Shown in pieces: positions 23,200 to 35,867 of a DNA stretch of 64,000 nt. The number at the start of each line of letters is the position of its first letter. The stretch's first letter is position 1. The stretch spans positions 56,985,338-57,049,337 of the forward strand of contig CM054118.1 of NCBI GenBank assembly GCA_028673005.1. The letters are read 5' to 3'. The notes beneath the pieces were generated by a model. That model had not been told where the DNA came from. It did no database searches and saw only the letters and a list, made by a program, of their open reading frames with translations. The DNA comes from Tanypteryx hageni. Its lineage: Eukaryota > Arthropoda > Insecta > Odonata > Petaluridae. The position numbers and the translations under genes are program-made.

Positions 23200-23460
23200 A
23201 TGAATTTTCGAAAGCGGGGCAAATCGCATAATCGTTCGCGAAACGTTCGCCTGTTTAATCCGGGCGTTGTTTCGGCGGATGCAAGAGGGCGGCAGCTCCG
23301 TTGCAGGGGAGGGAATAAAACTTCCGCAGCTCGTGCGATCGATCACAGGTGAGGAAGGGCGACATTTCCATCGTGAGTTTAACCGGGCGGCCGCGAGATG
23401 TCACTCGGAACGACAGAGGGAAGCGGCATCAGGCGTCCGTTCCGTGGAAGTGTAAATGGC
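23200..23460. other. GC- and CpG-rich segment
   Basis: A sharp rise in CpG with open frames on both strands (for example 23158-23352 and 23267-23455 plus). One CACAGGTGAGG could be a donor site at 23344-23354. No recognisable domain; it may be an exon or regulatory segment, but this is unproven. Confidence 0.25.
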
Positions 23461-23469
23461 TCCTTTCTT

Positions 23470-24390
23470 TGTTAGATTTGGATTATCCACAGACGAGTAT
23501 ATGTGCAGCGATATTTATAACATAATCGACATATCTGAAAACATATGCATGTGTTTGTATTTAACTTAAAGATTGGCCACTTAAAAAATTGGATATAATC
23601 AAAGTTTTATAGACGTCTTCAAGACCTTTTACGATCTTTATTAATAGAAGTTCAGGTTTATAGAGTTAGCATTTTATTGTGCGAGATATTCAACGAATAA
23701 ATTAAGTTTTTCCTATAAATTTATGAGAGGATCGCATTGAAATCCCAATTATGGGTGGTCGAGCGGTAAGTAGGTACTCGGCTCGGCTTAACGAGAAATA
23801 TAAATGAATATGAAAATGTAGATCGAGCGGAAGATGAAATGTATTTACGATGAGTGATGAACGGGAAACAAATAATACAGAAATGGATTTTCAACCGGAT
23901 AAACGCTGGCTCATTTGTACGGATACTAAAAGAATAGAAATATCACAGTCTCTGAGTTAGCTCATCAAATAGGTTTTATATCATATTATTTTCAGTCAGC
24001 CCATAAAAGGAGGCTTTCTTATGTGCACACTCAATTATTTACAAAAGCAGTTAATAAGAAAAACGACTCATTTATTGAACAATTATGTGACTACTAAAGC
24101 CATAAAGGGAGACAGTTTATCAATTTGATTTTAACCATAAACTGAACGCGACAATTCTCCTTTGAGCCATTTATTACTGAAGACATCTGTATGGTATATG
24201 GTTGCTATCTGATAGTTAGGTAAACGTTTAATAGGCATCACGTTCGTAGGTCAAACATCGTTGATTGTGTACTTGGACTTATGTCATAATAAAATAGCAA
24301 GATTAAATTTTTAATGGAAACATTTTAATATAATTAATTTGGGTGATGACCTTTAGCTTTAGCGTGGCACTTCTATCGCAAGATATCTAA
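23470..24390. other. Non-coding AT-rich DNA
   Basis: No gene, RNA or element boundary recognised. Confidence 0.5.
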
Positions 24391-24625
24391 ACCAATGATT
24401 TCCAGTCTTTATTTGCTGCGACCCTAAATTGTCCATGGACTGATCTACTCGGTCCCGATAAAATTAAAACATGTACGTAAATTAGGGTGACTCACCGTCC
24501 CAAATTTGGAGGGATAGTTCCTCCTTTTCATCACTCGTCCCGCCTTGTTAAATGTCACAATTGGTGTCCCGCATTTTGAAAAATCTTGATTAATATCCCA
24601 AATTCGCCCGGAACGCCCCCACTGG
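24391..24625. mobile_element. Decayed hAT-like remnants
   Basis: AATGATTTCCAGTCTTTATT then GCTGCGACCC (24393-24425) resembles a worn hAT terminal repeat of the CAGTG.TTCCCAA..TTT type. A following segment (24484-24620) has repeated GTCCC words (CCGTCCCAAAT, CTCGTCCCGCC, GTGTCCCGCATTTT), a pattern seen in old DNA-transposon ends. Neither can be closed into a full element. Confidence 0.3.
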
Positions 24626-24677
24626 CCACACCAAGCTATCTGATATCTATTGCATCTCTCTATCTATCTATCCTTAT

Positions 24678-24845
24678 ATGTAAATCAGTGCGTACCGGAA
24701 AATGCGTAGGACCCCCCGCCAAAACAAAATTGAAGTCCCGGAATTTTTTTTAAGAACCTCTCGAAAAAATATGGGCCCGCTTTGGCCATGGGCTCTCCCG
24801 CCGCGCGGGGGTTGCGGTGATGCCCGTCAGGCTATTGATGTAAAT
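24678..24845. mobile_element. Second copy of the hAT MITE family, with 8-bp target duplications
   Basis: Element at 24686-24837 (152 bp). Reading rightwards it matches the reverse complement of the 2675-2788 MITE: CCCCGCCAAAACAAAATTGA, then GTCCCGGAA, then GGGCCC and CCGCGCGGG. Ends are worn (CAGTGCGTA at left, CTATTG at right), but the 8-base direct repeat ATGTAAAT is intact on both sides (24678-24685, 24838-24845). It is larger by an internal stretch around TTTGGCCATGGGC. Confidence 0.85.
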
Positions 24846-25495
24846 ATAAATATACATCCAATTTATAGAATTGCGACAAAACCCTTACGTTGTCACATCA
24901 AACAGAGCCTTCTTCATCATGCACTTTTTCATCCGATGAACCTTTGCAACTCTACTGAGGGCTCCCGCAACTCTTATTTTGGGTTACCATCCGAGGTCGA
25001 GTACCACTAATGCGAGGTAGATGACAAAGCCTTAACTTTAAAATTATCGATATTTTTTCGCGATAAAAGGATATAAATATTAATTGGGGAATTCCAACGT
25101 GTAACAATATAAATAAATCGGTAAAACAAAGAAAAGGTATCGCTGAAAATTGAACTATTGAAATTATTCGTCGAAATTTGTTATTGTTGATTGTTTATTG
25201 ATTGATCACGAATAAAATAGCGATCCCTTCTTCGAGTTACCTTGAGCAAAAAAATATGCACGAAACGAACAGTTTGGGATCGACCCGATTCCGCGTCGGC
25301 ACGACGAAAAATTGCCATTAATTATAATTTGAATTTTTTTTGTGATTATATTTCTCGGCGCAAAGACTCGTTCATTGACGTCCGGAAAAAATTCCTACGC
25401 GAGTGAGAAATGTATAGACTGGAATGGGATGAGTGATGGATCCTCTAACACTCACCACCCTCTTCATTCTGCTGCATTCGATATCATAAATAACT
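24846..25495. other. Non-coding DNA
   Basis: AT-rich with no supported gene. The 102-residue frame that begins in the MITE (24702) is an accident of the element and flank. Confidence 0.5.
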
Positions 25496-25499
25496 CCCT

Positions 25500-25850
25500 T
25501 CCGATGGTTCGTTCGCGGGACGAAATGGGGGAGGAGGAGGAGAGTTAGGATATGGGAGGAGGGAGGGAAGGGAAGAGAAAAGGATTTCAGTTCCGTATAC
25601 GCCGGTCGGATATTTTATCAACGGAGGGCGTTTTCTTCCTCTCCTCCTTCCACCGCACCCCCGCATTTGGTTTGTTCCCCCCCTCCCTCTCCCCCATCCT
25701 CTCGGCGTGTCTTGTCCTCCATTGTTAGGACACCTGCCTCTCTTCACACGGGCTACGACACTCCCGTCTCACCCCCTCGATCTCTCTCCTATTTTCTCCA
25801 TCTCTCTTCGCCCCTCGTTATTCTTCTGTTTGCCGAGGGGTTGGTTCCGC
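25500..25850. repeat. Purine tract switching to pyrimidine tract
   Basis: 25520-25590 is G/A-rich (GGGGGAGGAGGAGGAG type), then after a short mixed junction 25635-25850 is C/T-rich. Frames over it on both strands are low-complexity. Confidence 0.7.
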
Positions 25851-26167
25851 TTTAGTTTTGTGGGGAGTAGAAAGTATGTGTGTGTGTATGTGCGGGTTCT
25901 GTGTCGTGGGAGGAGCGAACGATGTAGTCGGTTGCAGCTTTGGTGATTGATTCCGCGAACAATACGTATATACATAGAAAGGGTTTCTAGGAAGAGTGGG
26001 GAGTGAGGAGAAGAGGACAAATCCAAAGTTAACAGCTGGATGGTTTGCGTTAGCCGGTGGGAAAGAGGGAGAGAGTTTGCCCTCAAAAACCCAAAGGGTG
26101 TTAGCTACTGGATTAAGATTTAATTGGTTAAGGAAGATTGTAGATTAACGGGTATTAGGCGGGGGCG

Positions 26168-26224
26168 TTTTTATAGGCTCTCGTGATGCGGGGAGTCGAA
26201 ACTCCCGCCCGATACCTATAAAAA
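26168..26224. other. Strong bipartite hairpin
   Basis: Outer stem of 10 perfect base pairs: TTTTTATAGG (26168-26177) with CCTATAAAAA (26215-26224). Inner stem GCGGGGAGT (26188-26196) pairs with ACTCCCGC (26201-26208) around a CGAA loop, with one G bulged. The run of T then A at the base and the GC-rich tip would suit a structured RNA or cruciform. No known RNA family recognised. Confidence 0.6.
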
Positions 26225-26229
26225 GACGA

Positions 26230-28130
26230 ATTTGTGCGGAAATGGATTAATTAAAATAAAATTATCCGAGGAATTGCTTCGTTCTTTATTAACTGTTCAT
26301 TTATGATATGTGAAATTCTTAGCGAAATTGAGTTGTCGTTCATTGTCATTGTTTTTGATAAGTATATATAATATATAGTATTATATAAGTAGAAAAATTA
26401 ACCGTTTTTAACTTCCAATCAGTTTCTTAAAATTTTATGTAGTGTCCAATGATTCATTATTAATAGATATGGTTATTTCATATATCAGTAACTACGTCTT
26501 GGTTTCGTAAATTCGCGTGAATGACATGAAATCGAAACTCGGGAGGTTCGGGCAATAATTTGTGGAATTTATTCACGATTGAAACAAAAAAGAAAGATAA
26601 TTGTCACTACACTAAGTAGGTCTCACCTACTTAAGGTGATGCTTGAACTAAGCGAAACATTGGTAGTGACCGTTGTCTTTCATTTTAGCTAAATTAAATA
26701 ATCTGATATTAAATAAGAAACATTAACTCCTGATCTTTTTGAATTTTCATTCATCATTTTTATCATCTTAGAAAATTAGCGACGCGTGTATCCTCGACAG
26801 ATATTTTACGAATTCCCTCCATTGTCCAGTCGTTTTATCCCCTTCTTCTGAGGAGCTTGACTTTGCGTCGAACATGGCTGACCCCATTTGAAAAAAATAT
26901 CAATATGCTCTAACAACACGCGATAATATCGTTACGACTAGCTCCTTACAGACCTTAAGGTCGCCGCAGATTAGAGCGCCGCTTTCCTCATATTTCGAGA
27001 TAATCGTGGACGAATATAGTATTTGTGAATACATTATGAATGGGCGTTAAACTTAAGCAGTATCTGTACGACGTCTTTATGTGATTCAAGATCGACATTC
27101 AGATGTTGGTTCGCCTTACTGTGATTTAGAATTTGTCTACAATTTTTAATTTTCCAATTCAGGTATTGAAGGGATACTTCGATGGGTATGCTCGCAGAAA
27201 ACTTTGCAGGTAACTTCTTGGGTGAAATTTTGATCGATTTTGTCGTTAACTTCAACCTTAACATGTAAATTAACTCGGTTGTTAAGTTTGTTTTTATTCA
27301 TGAAGGTGGTTATTGAAGTATTGCCATGGCTGTATGACCTTAACCCTTTATGTTTTAATTTAAAGTCATGACAAAACTTCGTTTAGTTGATTATATCTTA
27401 TAGGAAGGTTACTACTTTTGGAAAGTATGGTGATTTATTCTTATTCCAACCACAATATTTATTCATATAAGGATTAAAAGTTCCGACAAGGCCTCTTTGT
27501 AGCCACACGACTTGTCGCTAGCATGTCATAGTTTCTTCTGAATAAACCCGCTTTTAAACTAGAATTGAAAACCTCAGGGATATCTCATAAAATACATTTA
27601 AAAAACTGCTTCACCTCTTCCAACTGGTAAAGAGAGCCCCGAAAAAGATTCTCTCATAAACTTCCACCGTTACTTAAGGTAAATAAATGCATGGATCTAC
27701 TGTTCCCGGCAGCGCTAGAAGACACTTCAAAGAAACGTGATATCAAAGCCTCATCAGTTTCTTTGAGCTCGATAAAGGATCATACGCTTTTGAAAAAGTG
27801 GGACTTTTAAGTCCCGCCATGACATAAGCGTACCCTATTAAAATTTTCGTTAGGAGTTTTTTTTAACGATTTGTAAGGCTTGCACGCGTAATACACATGC
27901 GTTCGAAGGGAGAGGTTATTTTTATTAATATTTTCATTCCTTCTAAAAAAGCATTTCCTTCCTTTTTTTCCATCTCCTTCACGGAACGCCACGAACAGTT
28001 TTCCAGGTGAAAACGTATGCTACGGCAACTCTGCCTCGCAGGTCGGCAGGCAGGCAGTTTTGAGGGGTAGAGGAGGGCATCGAGGTCAAAGTGCGGGTCG
28101 ATAGGTCTCCCGGCTGTTTCTCGAGGACCT
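26230..28130. other. Non-coding AT-rich stretch
   Basis: No supported gene. Short minus-strand frames near 27034 and 27807 show no domain. Confidence 0.45.
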
Positions 28131-28139
28131 TAAGGGGCA

Positions 28140-28740
28140 CGAGAAGGTAAGAGAGGGGGGAGGAAGTGAGTGAGTGAGAGAGAGAGAGAGAGGGAAATAG
28201 AGGGGGATGAAAAGAGAGCACGTGGACACGTCAAGTGCTCTCCTCGACGACAAAAGGAGTCGGAAAATAAGTTTTTTGTTCCTTTCGAGACGTGCCTCGA
28301 AATATGCATTGCTCACCGGTGCTACTCGCGAGCGAGTCTTGTTATACGTTGTCGAGGGAGAGGGATGGTGAGTGATCTGAACGGGGGGTGGGAGAAGAAT
28401 CGAGTAAAATTAATAAAAAGGTGTTGACCTTGATCCCGATGCAAGACGATGGAGTGTTATTGCCCAGGGGGGATTTTACTCTACGTGGACGCGGGTTTTT
28501 TCCCTAGTGAAAATTCTAATCTCGTGATGCCTAGGGTATTTTCTCTCGCGCGGTCGTGTGGAGAAGTTGTTTGGCGCTAAACGAGTGGAGAATTTGCCGA
28601 GAGTGGCGTGTCTGGTCTGAAGTGGCCGAGTCAGATCGATGGAGGACTTTTTCATAGAACTACGGGTTCATAGCGCGCGCGTTTTCTAATTGCTGGGTCG
28701 TAAGATTGGAAGGTAGCAATCGTTACGTCCATTCACTAAA
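28140..28740. other. Purine run and CpG-rich DNA
   Basis: A (GA)n-rich run at 28155-28200 is followed by CpG-rich sequence up to 28740 (with GCGCGCGCG at 28673-28681). No open frame with recognisable content. Composition differs clearly from the AT-rich flank. Confidence 0.45.
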
Positions 28741-28741
28741 G

Positions 28742-29310
28742 CAGTGGTTCCCGAAAATATTTTAGGCGCGGCGCCCCTTAATAAATTAACAGAATTTTGC
28801 TGCACCCCCACATTGATGTTTTACTTTTATTTTGAAGGTTTTAATTTGCTCTGATTAGGCACACATTTGTTTATATTTTACAATTTGTTTACGTATATTC
28901 GCTCGTTATTTCAATTACCGAATGTTCGCATTTACTTATAAATACTCTGAAATATGAATTGTGAGTTTTAAAAAATAAATAAAAATTGTCTTATTCACCT
29001 CAACTGCGGCTCTTCTCGTACATACTGAATTGGAAAAACTGCTATTCTTCTTATTCCGGTCGCCGAATCGCGCCCTAAATAAATGAGATACCCCGCAAAA
29101 CTTTCCTTATTTAAACAAGGTTGTGTATATATAAATTCGGGTTACATAACGTTTAGACGCATTCATTTGTTGGGACTACATCATCATCAATTTATTAAAG
29201 AAAAATCATTAAAAAAAGACTGCAACATTTCCAAATCGTTCATTTAATAATTTAACGTTTTCCCCGGGATTAATAGGAATTAGCTGCGGCACCCAGTTTG
29301 GGAACCACCG
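28742..29310. mobile_element. Non-autonomous hAT-like element (569 bp)
   Basis: Left end CAGTGGTTCCCGAAAAT and right end GGGAACCACCG are inverted copies of the CAGTGGTTCCC type widely seen in hAT elements. The inner text GGCGCGGCGCCCC and GCTGCGGCACCC is also inverted-similar. Candidate 8-base target duplications are CACTAAAG (28734-28741) and CACAAGAG (29311-29318), six of eight identical, so worn. The AT-rich interior has no transposase frame. Confidence 0.7.
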
Positions 29311-29314
29311 CACA

Positions 29315-29342
29315 AGAGAATTATCGAGCTCGTCTTATGGCT
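29315..29342 (+). repeat. Copy of dispersed two-block element, block 1
   Basis: ATTATCGAGCTCGTCTTATG lies directly beside the right end of the hAT-like element. No block 2 follows within 300 bases. Confidence 0.65.
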
Positions 29343-30350
29343 GAATTTTTAAAACTTTCTTTAAATTCCAATCATTCGTTTGTAATTTAACCTTTTCTAT
29401 TTACTTTTCCATAATAAATAATATCATTATATGATACGATAGCGAAGCTAGTAGTTAAATCAAGTTTCTTTGCAAATTACTTTGCTTTTATTTAATCCTA
29501 CCGAGAAATATCACATTTTCGCAAGAGTTTAATATGAGGATAAATCAATTCCATCCCGAACAATTCAGCGTCGATGATCTGAAAAATATATCATTCCGGT
29601 TTTCGCATAATCCTCACGTATGGAGGTTGCCTAACTTCCGCGGAAAGGGGGAATTTAACTGTCACACGCGGTGACGAGAATGGAACAATGGGATTGCTTA
29701 TGACTTTTTTTTGAGGGGTTGGGAGCTCCGAATGCGAGAAGGGGTTTCGAGGTTAGGAATCGGACGGGAAAGTATTGGCTGGGGCAAGTGAAGTGGTCTT
29801 CGAATGAAAGAAGAATAATGAGAGGAACTCGGGAGGTTTACGCATGAAAAGGCACCATGGCGAGATCAAGGATTGGAAGGCGCTTTAAAGAATTGGCGGA
29901 TGAATCGAGGCATTTTGATGTTTTGATTTTGGTCCGGACGCGTTGGGGATTCGACGCCATTGTCGCCATCGGCGAACCGAAGTTTTCCGGTAAAAGGGAA
30001 GAATGGCGCTAAATCACAAATACCGAAATTCTTTTTTTTTTCTCAAACTACGATCCGACACGCGGGATTCGGAGGAAAGCTACGCTCAAAAACGCGTAGA
30101 GGGCATTGAAATTTGTTTCCGAAAGTTTCTGCTCTTTTCACACGGTAAGAGCGAGTTTAAAATGGAGAAGAAAATCTCTAGCATATGGAAATAGGAATAG
30201 GACTTAGGACTAAATTCCCGAATTTGCACTTTTTTGTATAAGTCAAAGAATGAACTATCCATTCGGTATACACTATTCTGGATTATTCGTAACGATATTA
30301 ATATTTAATTTTTGTCTATTTTTACGAACTTTTACGTTGGCATATCAAAA
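29343..30350. other. Non-coding DNA
   Basis: AT-rich to 29600, then mixed and slightly GC-richer to 30180. No supported gene; the 63-residue frame at 30003 has no recognisable features. Confidence 0.45.
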
Positions 30351-30354
30351 AACA

Positions 30355-30432
30355 AAAACAACCACGCTCAGAGCGGAATTTGAACCAGCGAGCTTAATAT
30401 TAGGAGACAGGCACGGTAACCGCCCCTTTATC
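30355..30432 (-). repeat. tRNA-derived SINE head
   Basis: On the minus strand a good A-box-like GGTTACCGTGCC (30410-30421) is followed 24 bases later by a B box GGTTCAAATTCC (30375-30386). The intervening CTGTCTCCTAATATTAAGC and trailing GCTCTGAGCGTGGTTG match the style of tRNA-derived SINE heads in insects. A T-rich body may extend to about 30330. Confidence 0.55.
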
Positions 30433-30959
30433 AATAAAATAAATAACTGCAATCTAACGATGAGTACTATAAATTTTATTTCTATTAAAGCATACAAATT
30501 AATAGCAAGAGAACACAGATTTCTGTCACGAGTAATAGGGAAGCATTTTTTAAACTAGGCAGATTCGAATTAAATATGTATGAACTGGCGAATCGCAAAA
30601 GAAGGAGGTTGATTCGTTTAAGATATTCATCCATGCGACGGCGCAACCAATTAAAAAGTTCTTTTCCAATGATTCGAGTTACCAAACGCTCCTCTGCCAT
30701 AAAGTAAATTTACAAAGTCATCAAAGGCGATCGAGAAGCTCTATCTATCTCTCTCTCTCTCTCTTTCCATTGTATGAGAACCGAATAACAAAATTATTAA
30801 AAATCAAACCCGGTTTGGTGAGTGAAATGGAAATTAATCATGGAACCGACCACGAGTGGACGCAAAGGGTCGAGGAGGTTAAAAAAAAAACTCGAGTTTC
30901 CCTATCTTTGCCTTCGGTTATCCTTACGGATGGAAGAAAAGGAATAAAAACTCCTCGCG

Positions 30960-31260
30960 TACCCCGCCACCTTATTTTCCTCCGCATCTTCCTCCACCCT
31001 CATCTACCTCCCCCTTTCCCTCCCTTCCCACCATTTCCTCCCCCTTCCTGACCTTATTTATCGATCCTTTTCTCTCCCTCTCTCTTCCATTCCCACTTTT
31101 GGGACCCTTAAGAGAGAGGGAGTGAGAAAGAGAGAGGGCACCTCTGACTGACAGCTACAAAGTGTCGTGGTAACTAGAGGAGGTAAGAGAGGGCAGGAGG
31201 ATTGGGGGGGAGTTTCTCACGAGTGGAGGGATGAGTGGGAAGGGGACGACCGTGGAGGGC
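30960..31260. repeat. Pyrimidine tract switching to purine tract
   Basis: 30962-31100 is C/T-rich, then 31108-31260 is G/A-rich (GAGAGAGGGAGTGAGA type). The junction near 31100 holds GGGACCCTTAAG. Frames over it are low-complexity. Confidence 0.7.
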
Positions 31261-31269
31261 GAGGAGTAT

Positions 31270-34079
31270 TAAAACGTTTCCTAGCAAGGTAGTGGACGGA
31301 TTTTTTTTTATTTTGGCAGTAACACGCTATTGAGCGAGTGATGCATACAAAGGCTCTTAACGCAGGACAATCGCTAGGCGAAAGAAAAGAAGAATTAATT
31401 AGATCTATTTTGGCTCGACTCCACTTTAGTTTTGCTCTCTTCTTGGCGTTAATTAAAGTACAGGGTCGTGAATTTGTACTGGTCTCGGGCTATTAAGGAT
31501 TGAATAAGAAAATCCATTCCTACGGTTTTTTAACACCGTTAATTCTTCGAAGACATTTTCACTTCATACTCTATTTTTAGACTGTCCATGTTTTCTGTTT
31601 TCTTCTTCCACTTTCGCCTTTTCATTTTTTAGCACCAATGTCTCAACTAACTCCTCCAAAAAGCTTTTCTATTCACTTGAAATGCGTGATAGTAATTTTC
31701 TTTGGCCTCTTCAACCGTCTGAACCAAACCATTTTCGATTCATAGTTGTTGGTTTTCTCCTCTGTTCCATTTATATTTTATTCTAATCGCACTTAAAATT
31801 TCTAAAAAGTTCTAATTTAACCGCGTCCTTTTACTCCAAAGCTTAAAGTTTGAGATCAACTTAATTGAAAAGGCATTAGCGGAAACTCTCTTTGACGCGT
31901 ACATTTTCATTAACTGCCACTGATTTTCTTTTAAGCATCAGTTTAATTTTTTATTTTATCTTAAATGCAAGTTTGTGGGCTCTCATCTTAATCTAGACGG
32001 ATAACACCTTAATTACATGAAAGGCTTTGTTTCTTCACTTTCAGAGCAATTATTCTCGTGTTTTTCGAACTTCTCAAATCTATAATTTTACGATAAACAA
32101 CCACCACTCCAACGGCAAGTCAAGCAAAGTTACCGATCAGTTCGGGACATAATATTATGAAATTGACTCGTAAATGAATATATAAGATTGATTCATGTTT
32201 ATTGGCGGATTTCTACATGAATTCGCGAAAAACCAAACACTCATTTCTGGGCGATGTTGGGTGCAGGTGCCATTTCTTACCTGTTGTCTGAGACTAGCTT
32301 TGTCGATTTCGCGTTCTTTCGTCATTCTGCCGGGATTCAAACGCAATATTCTACACAGGAGTTTTATACGGAGATGATACGTGCGGTGGGTGTGAAATAA
32401 AAATTTGAAAAACATCGAAATGCCTCTACTCGGGAGCCAAAGGTTGCGCCCAGAAGCGCAGAAATAACGTCTTCCCATATGATTTCTCCAGTGCGTATAA
32501 TGTTTCGACATACGAATGGAATGGTGAGTGGTTCGTCGTTGTTTATTCGTGCGCGTCTCTTTGAAATGATTTTTTGATATTCACACATTAACATGCATAT
32601 GGTACATCCTCAAGTTTTTTATGACATTACTCAAAAATTTATATTTATGTTATCTAAATGCAAATGTGGTGGCAAGAACTTCAGTCGAAGAGGATTTTTC
32701 TCCGAAATGTTATTAAATATTAGGATATTACGTTGAATATGAAGCTAATATTCAATGCAAATTACTGGTATCATTCTTTCAACCGTGAAATTCAAAAAGA
32801 ATACGGGACGATGAGAAAATTATTTTCAATTATTATGGATATAAAATCTGAATGATATACTGAAGAAAGGGAAGACAATTTCAATTCCAGTCTCTTTGGT
32901 AATAAAATAAATCGGCAAATTAAAGCTGTTTTATTCTCAAATTTTATACAAATCATTTTCTTCTTTGCTTATTAAATGACAGTGTACAGTGCCTTGTAGA
33001 ATTTCTTTCTTCATTTCACTAGCCTAATAGGTATTCTTAACATGTTTGAAACATTTTTCAGCATCATTCTGCTTGACGGGGAATCAGTAATGCATAGATG
33101 AATAATAAACCTGGCTTCAAATGCAGATTTATGCTTTTTATGTTGTCAGATATATTTACTAACAGAATGCGTATCTAGCATTAGTAATACGTATTTTCGG
33201 TGCTTGCGTACTGTAAACGCTTAAAAAAATCACCATATACCAAGATCTAAATTCGTAAATAAACTAACGCGACAGCATTAGAACTACACAGAGCCCATAT
33301 AAATAAGCTAATAATCCTCATTTTCCGCGTAATTTAGGCATCTATCTGGAATTTCTTAATTCTCTGGCAATCGTCTCGCGTCGAATTTTTCGAATTTCAA
33401 GTTTTATGGCTCAGATCACCCTGTTTCAGGAATAACATCATTAAGACATTAGCCTATATGTTACACTATAATTTATGTAAAAATTAGGATATTTTGTGTG
33501 TTAGGATTATGGCGACATCATTCGTGGCTTTTAGTACGTATCCGGATAAAAAAATTAATTTATAATTATCACGTCATCATATGTATACGTCGTTGGCTGA
33601 AATAAAATGGCTTATAATGCAGTGTAAGCATTACATCAATGCTCTTGAAATATGGAAAATCAATTCCCATTGAAAGGCATTGGAAACGTTGTTATGGTAG
33701 TTAATATTTTTCATTGTTGAAAACCGAAAAACCTTTCATAATTTCGTGATTAAAATCGAATTTTTACGCAAATTCAGCATGGATTTGAATTTTGTCTTCA
33801 AGAAAATTAAACTTCATTCTTTCAGCCACAGCACGGTGCATGTCCTGACTTTGTATCTTACAATGAGTTGTAAATAACATTAAAAAGCAATTTTATGAAG
33901 CCCTGCACCGTTTTCAATGCTTTTCTTATGGGTGTTTAAAATTGGACATTGGGGTCAAAAATACCCCTTAAATATAACGTTTTCTGGAATTTTGAATTTT
34001 TTCAGAGGCTGTACCCAATGACACATCTTCATGCGTAATTTCAGCTCTGTAGCAGTTCTAGAAGTACCTTAGGTTTTAC

Positions 34080-34081
<2 letters not shown>
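31270..34081. other. Long non-coding AT-rich stretch
   Basis: About 2.8 kb with no supported gene or element. The 118-residue frame at 32155-32511 (minus) overlaps an unrelated plus frame and shows no domain-like composition. Confidence 0.45.

Positions 34082-34123
<42 letters not shown>
34082..34123. repeat. (TA)21 microsatellite
   Basis: An uninterrupted run of 21 TA dinucleotides. Confidence 0.95.
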
Positions 34124-34125
<2 letters not shown>

Positions 34126-35329
34126 AAGCAGCTATTTATAATGATAACAGAAAGAAAATTGAATCGCTCATTGTCTTCGGTATTTTGACCGAAAGAATTT
34201 TCAATAGCTTAACTAGCAATGTTCCTACTCTTACACATCACGAAGATAGAATGTTTATGACGGTATCGAATGAACATACGAAAACATAGGAGTAATTTCT
34301 TCTAGTTTACCGAGGGCACAACAAACCCTGCCTTGCCCTCGAGGGTGTTATTTCTTTTTCAACGCTACCCCTCTTTCCCATCGAAAAGGCCTTCGGGCCA
34401 TCAACATCATCGCGGTCACCGGACGCCATAAGTCCCGCAGATGTTCATTTCTCACGCTCTCATACTCTACTCCCGGAGGCTATATATCTCTCGTATTTTC
34501 CCTTTCGGAGTTTTTTATCCTTCTCCCGTTCAGTTTTATCCGTCTTCGTTGCCTTTTATAGATCTTCCGCTCCGTTTCCCTTTCCACATATACGAGTACA
34601 TACATGTATTCAAATTCATATATATAATGTCTTGATTGTGTCTATGTATCTTTATACACGCACGACCATTATATATATATTATCCTTATTCTGTTGGTCT
34701 GTCCGTCAGTCCGTCCGCCGTAAAGCTGCTTTGATTCGTATTGAGTGAAATCTGAAGCTCGATCGCGATCTTTTTAACGTGTTTTGACAAATTTCTCCAT
34801 TAGGTATAAGATTAAAATTTGGTAGGAATGTTGTATTCTTATAGTAAAAGCCATTTAATAAAAAAATCCCCAAATAAGTCCTGGGTTCGACTTCGGGAGT
34901 TAATTTTTCCATAAGATAACACTTAAAAATCGATTTTTCCACTTGCAGACTTTTACTCTTTTGCAAATTAAAATTAGAAAGAATTGACCTAAGTTCTTAG
35001 AACCTGGACCGTTTTAAAGAAAAGTAAATAGCGTTTCTTATTCTTATCATCACATTTCGCCTTCGATTCGAAATCGCTCAAGTTCTACGTTTAAATCATA
35101 TTTGTTTGAAAAATCAAGCTTTTTGACGATATGTTGCCTTGCCGACCGTGTCATTGTTAAACATCGATATTGTAGTAGTAATAATTGGTTTTTAAGTGTG
35201 TCGACTGCTATGGTCATTTTGCACTGTCATCAACTGGTAATACACACACTCACAGAAGGGAGGAGGGAAACCCAGTGCCGGCATTAGCCTACTCTTTACG
35301 AAAGGCACCAAGGCGGCCAACTGCTAACA
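34124..35329. other. Non-coding stretch
   Basis: No supported gene. A GTCTGTCCGTCAGTCCGTCC run at about 34697 recalls a similar run near 18411. A B-box-like GGGTTCGACTTC at 34881 has no A box. Close to the LINE, CAGTGCCGGCATTAGCCTAC (from about 35273) may be a worn hAT end. Confidence 0.4.
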
Positions 35330-35544
35330 CATTTAGTGGTAGTAAATCTAATGTTGCAAATTACAGACCCATTTCTCTCTTACCTCTGTTCTCAAAATTA
35401 TTTGAATCTGTCATTCACAAAAATATTAGTGCCCACTGCAAAAGCCTGTTCTCAGAAAATTCACTATTACCAACTTCATTTCCCACACAAACGAGCTGGC
35501 CTCGTCATTTCAGTCATGTGCTCAAACGGATGTTATTTATCTAG
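35330..35544 (+). pseudogene. LINE 2 reverse transcriptase, finger region
   Basis: Carries GSKSNVANYRPISLLPLFSK, the standard early RT segment of jockey/CR1-like elements, then LFESVIHKNI. After about 35480 the expected segment is readable only by changing frame (FPHKRAG, then ASSFQSCAQTD), which shows at least two frameshifts before the palm. The endonuclease domain is absent. The earlier codons of the open frame (from 35185) are probably flank. Confidence 0.8.
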
Positions 35545-35867
35545 ACTTTAAGAAAGCGTTTGATACGGTTGATCATCAATTGATACTCATCAAACTTAGG
35601 AATTTCGGCATACGTGACGCTGTTTTAAAATTGTTTCAATCATATTTTACTGACAGAACGCAGATTGTAGGTGTACACGGTTTTACTTCCTCCCCCAAAC
35701 TTGCTACCTTCGGACTACCCCAGGGATCCATTATCGACCCATTTTTATTCGACGTTTTTATAAATGATCTCCCTAATCATATAAAAAGTACTAATTCGCT
35801 CTACGTCGATGATTTCAAAATTTCTAAGAGAATTACACACCAAAATGACTCTTGCCCTACAAAATGA
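35500..35867 (+). pseudogene. LINE 2 reverse transcriptase, catalytic palm
   Basis: Contains motif A as VIYLDFKKAFDTVDH, motif B as GLPQGSIIDPFLF followed by FINDL, and motif C as LYVDDFKIS. The catalytic Asp pair is kept, but the usual YADD is YVDD. The frame stops at 35867; the downstream text (NISKCKVMSF) resumes in another frame up to the hAT insertion. Polymerase of a retrotransposon, now inactive. Confidence 0.85.

Noticed and set aside
27034..27264. 76-residue minus frame as a small gene
   Set aside because: Lysine-rich AT-derived frame without recognised family or context.
32155..32594. Overlapping minus and plus frames as genes
   Set aside because: No motif, no conserved pattern recognised, overlapping frames on both strands.
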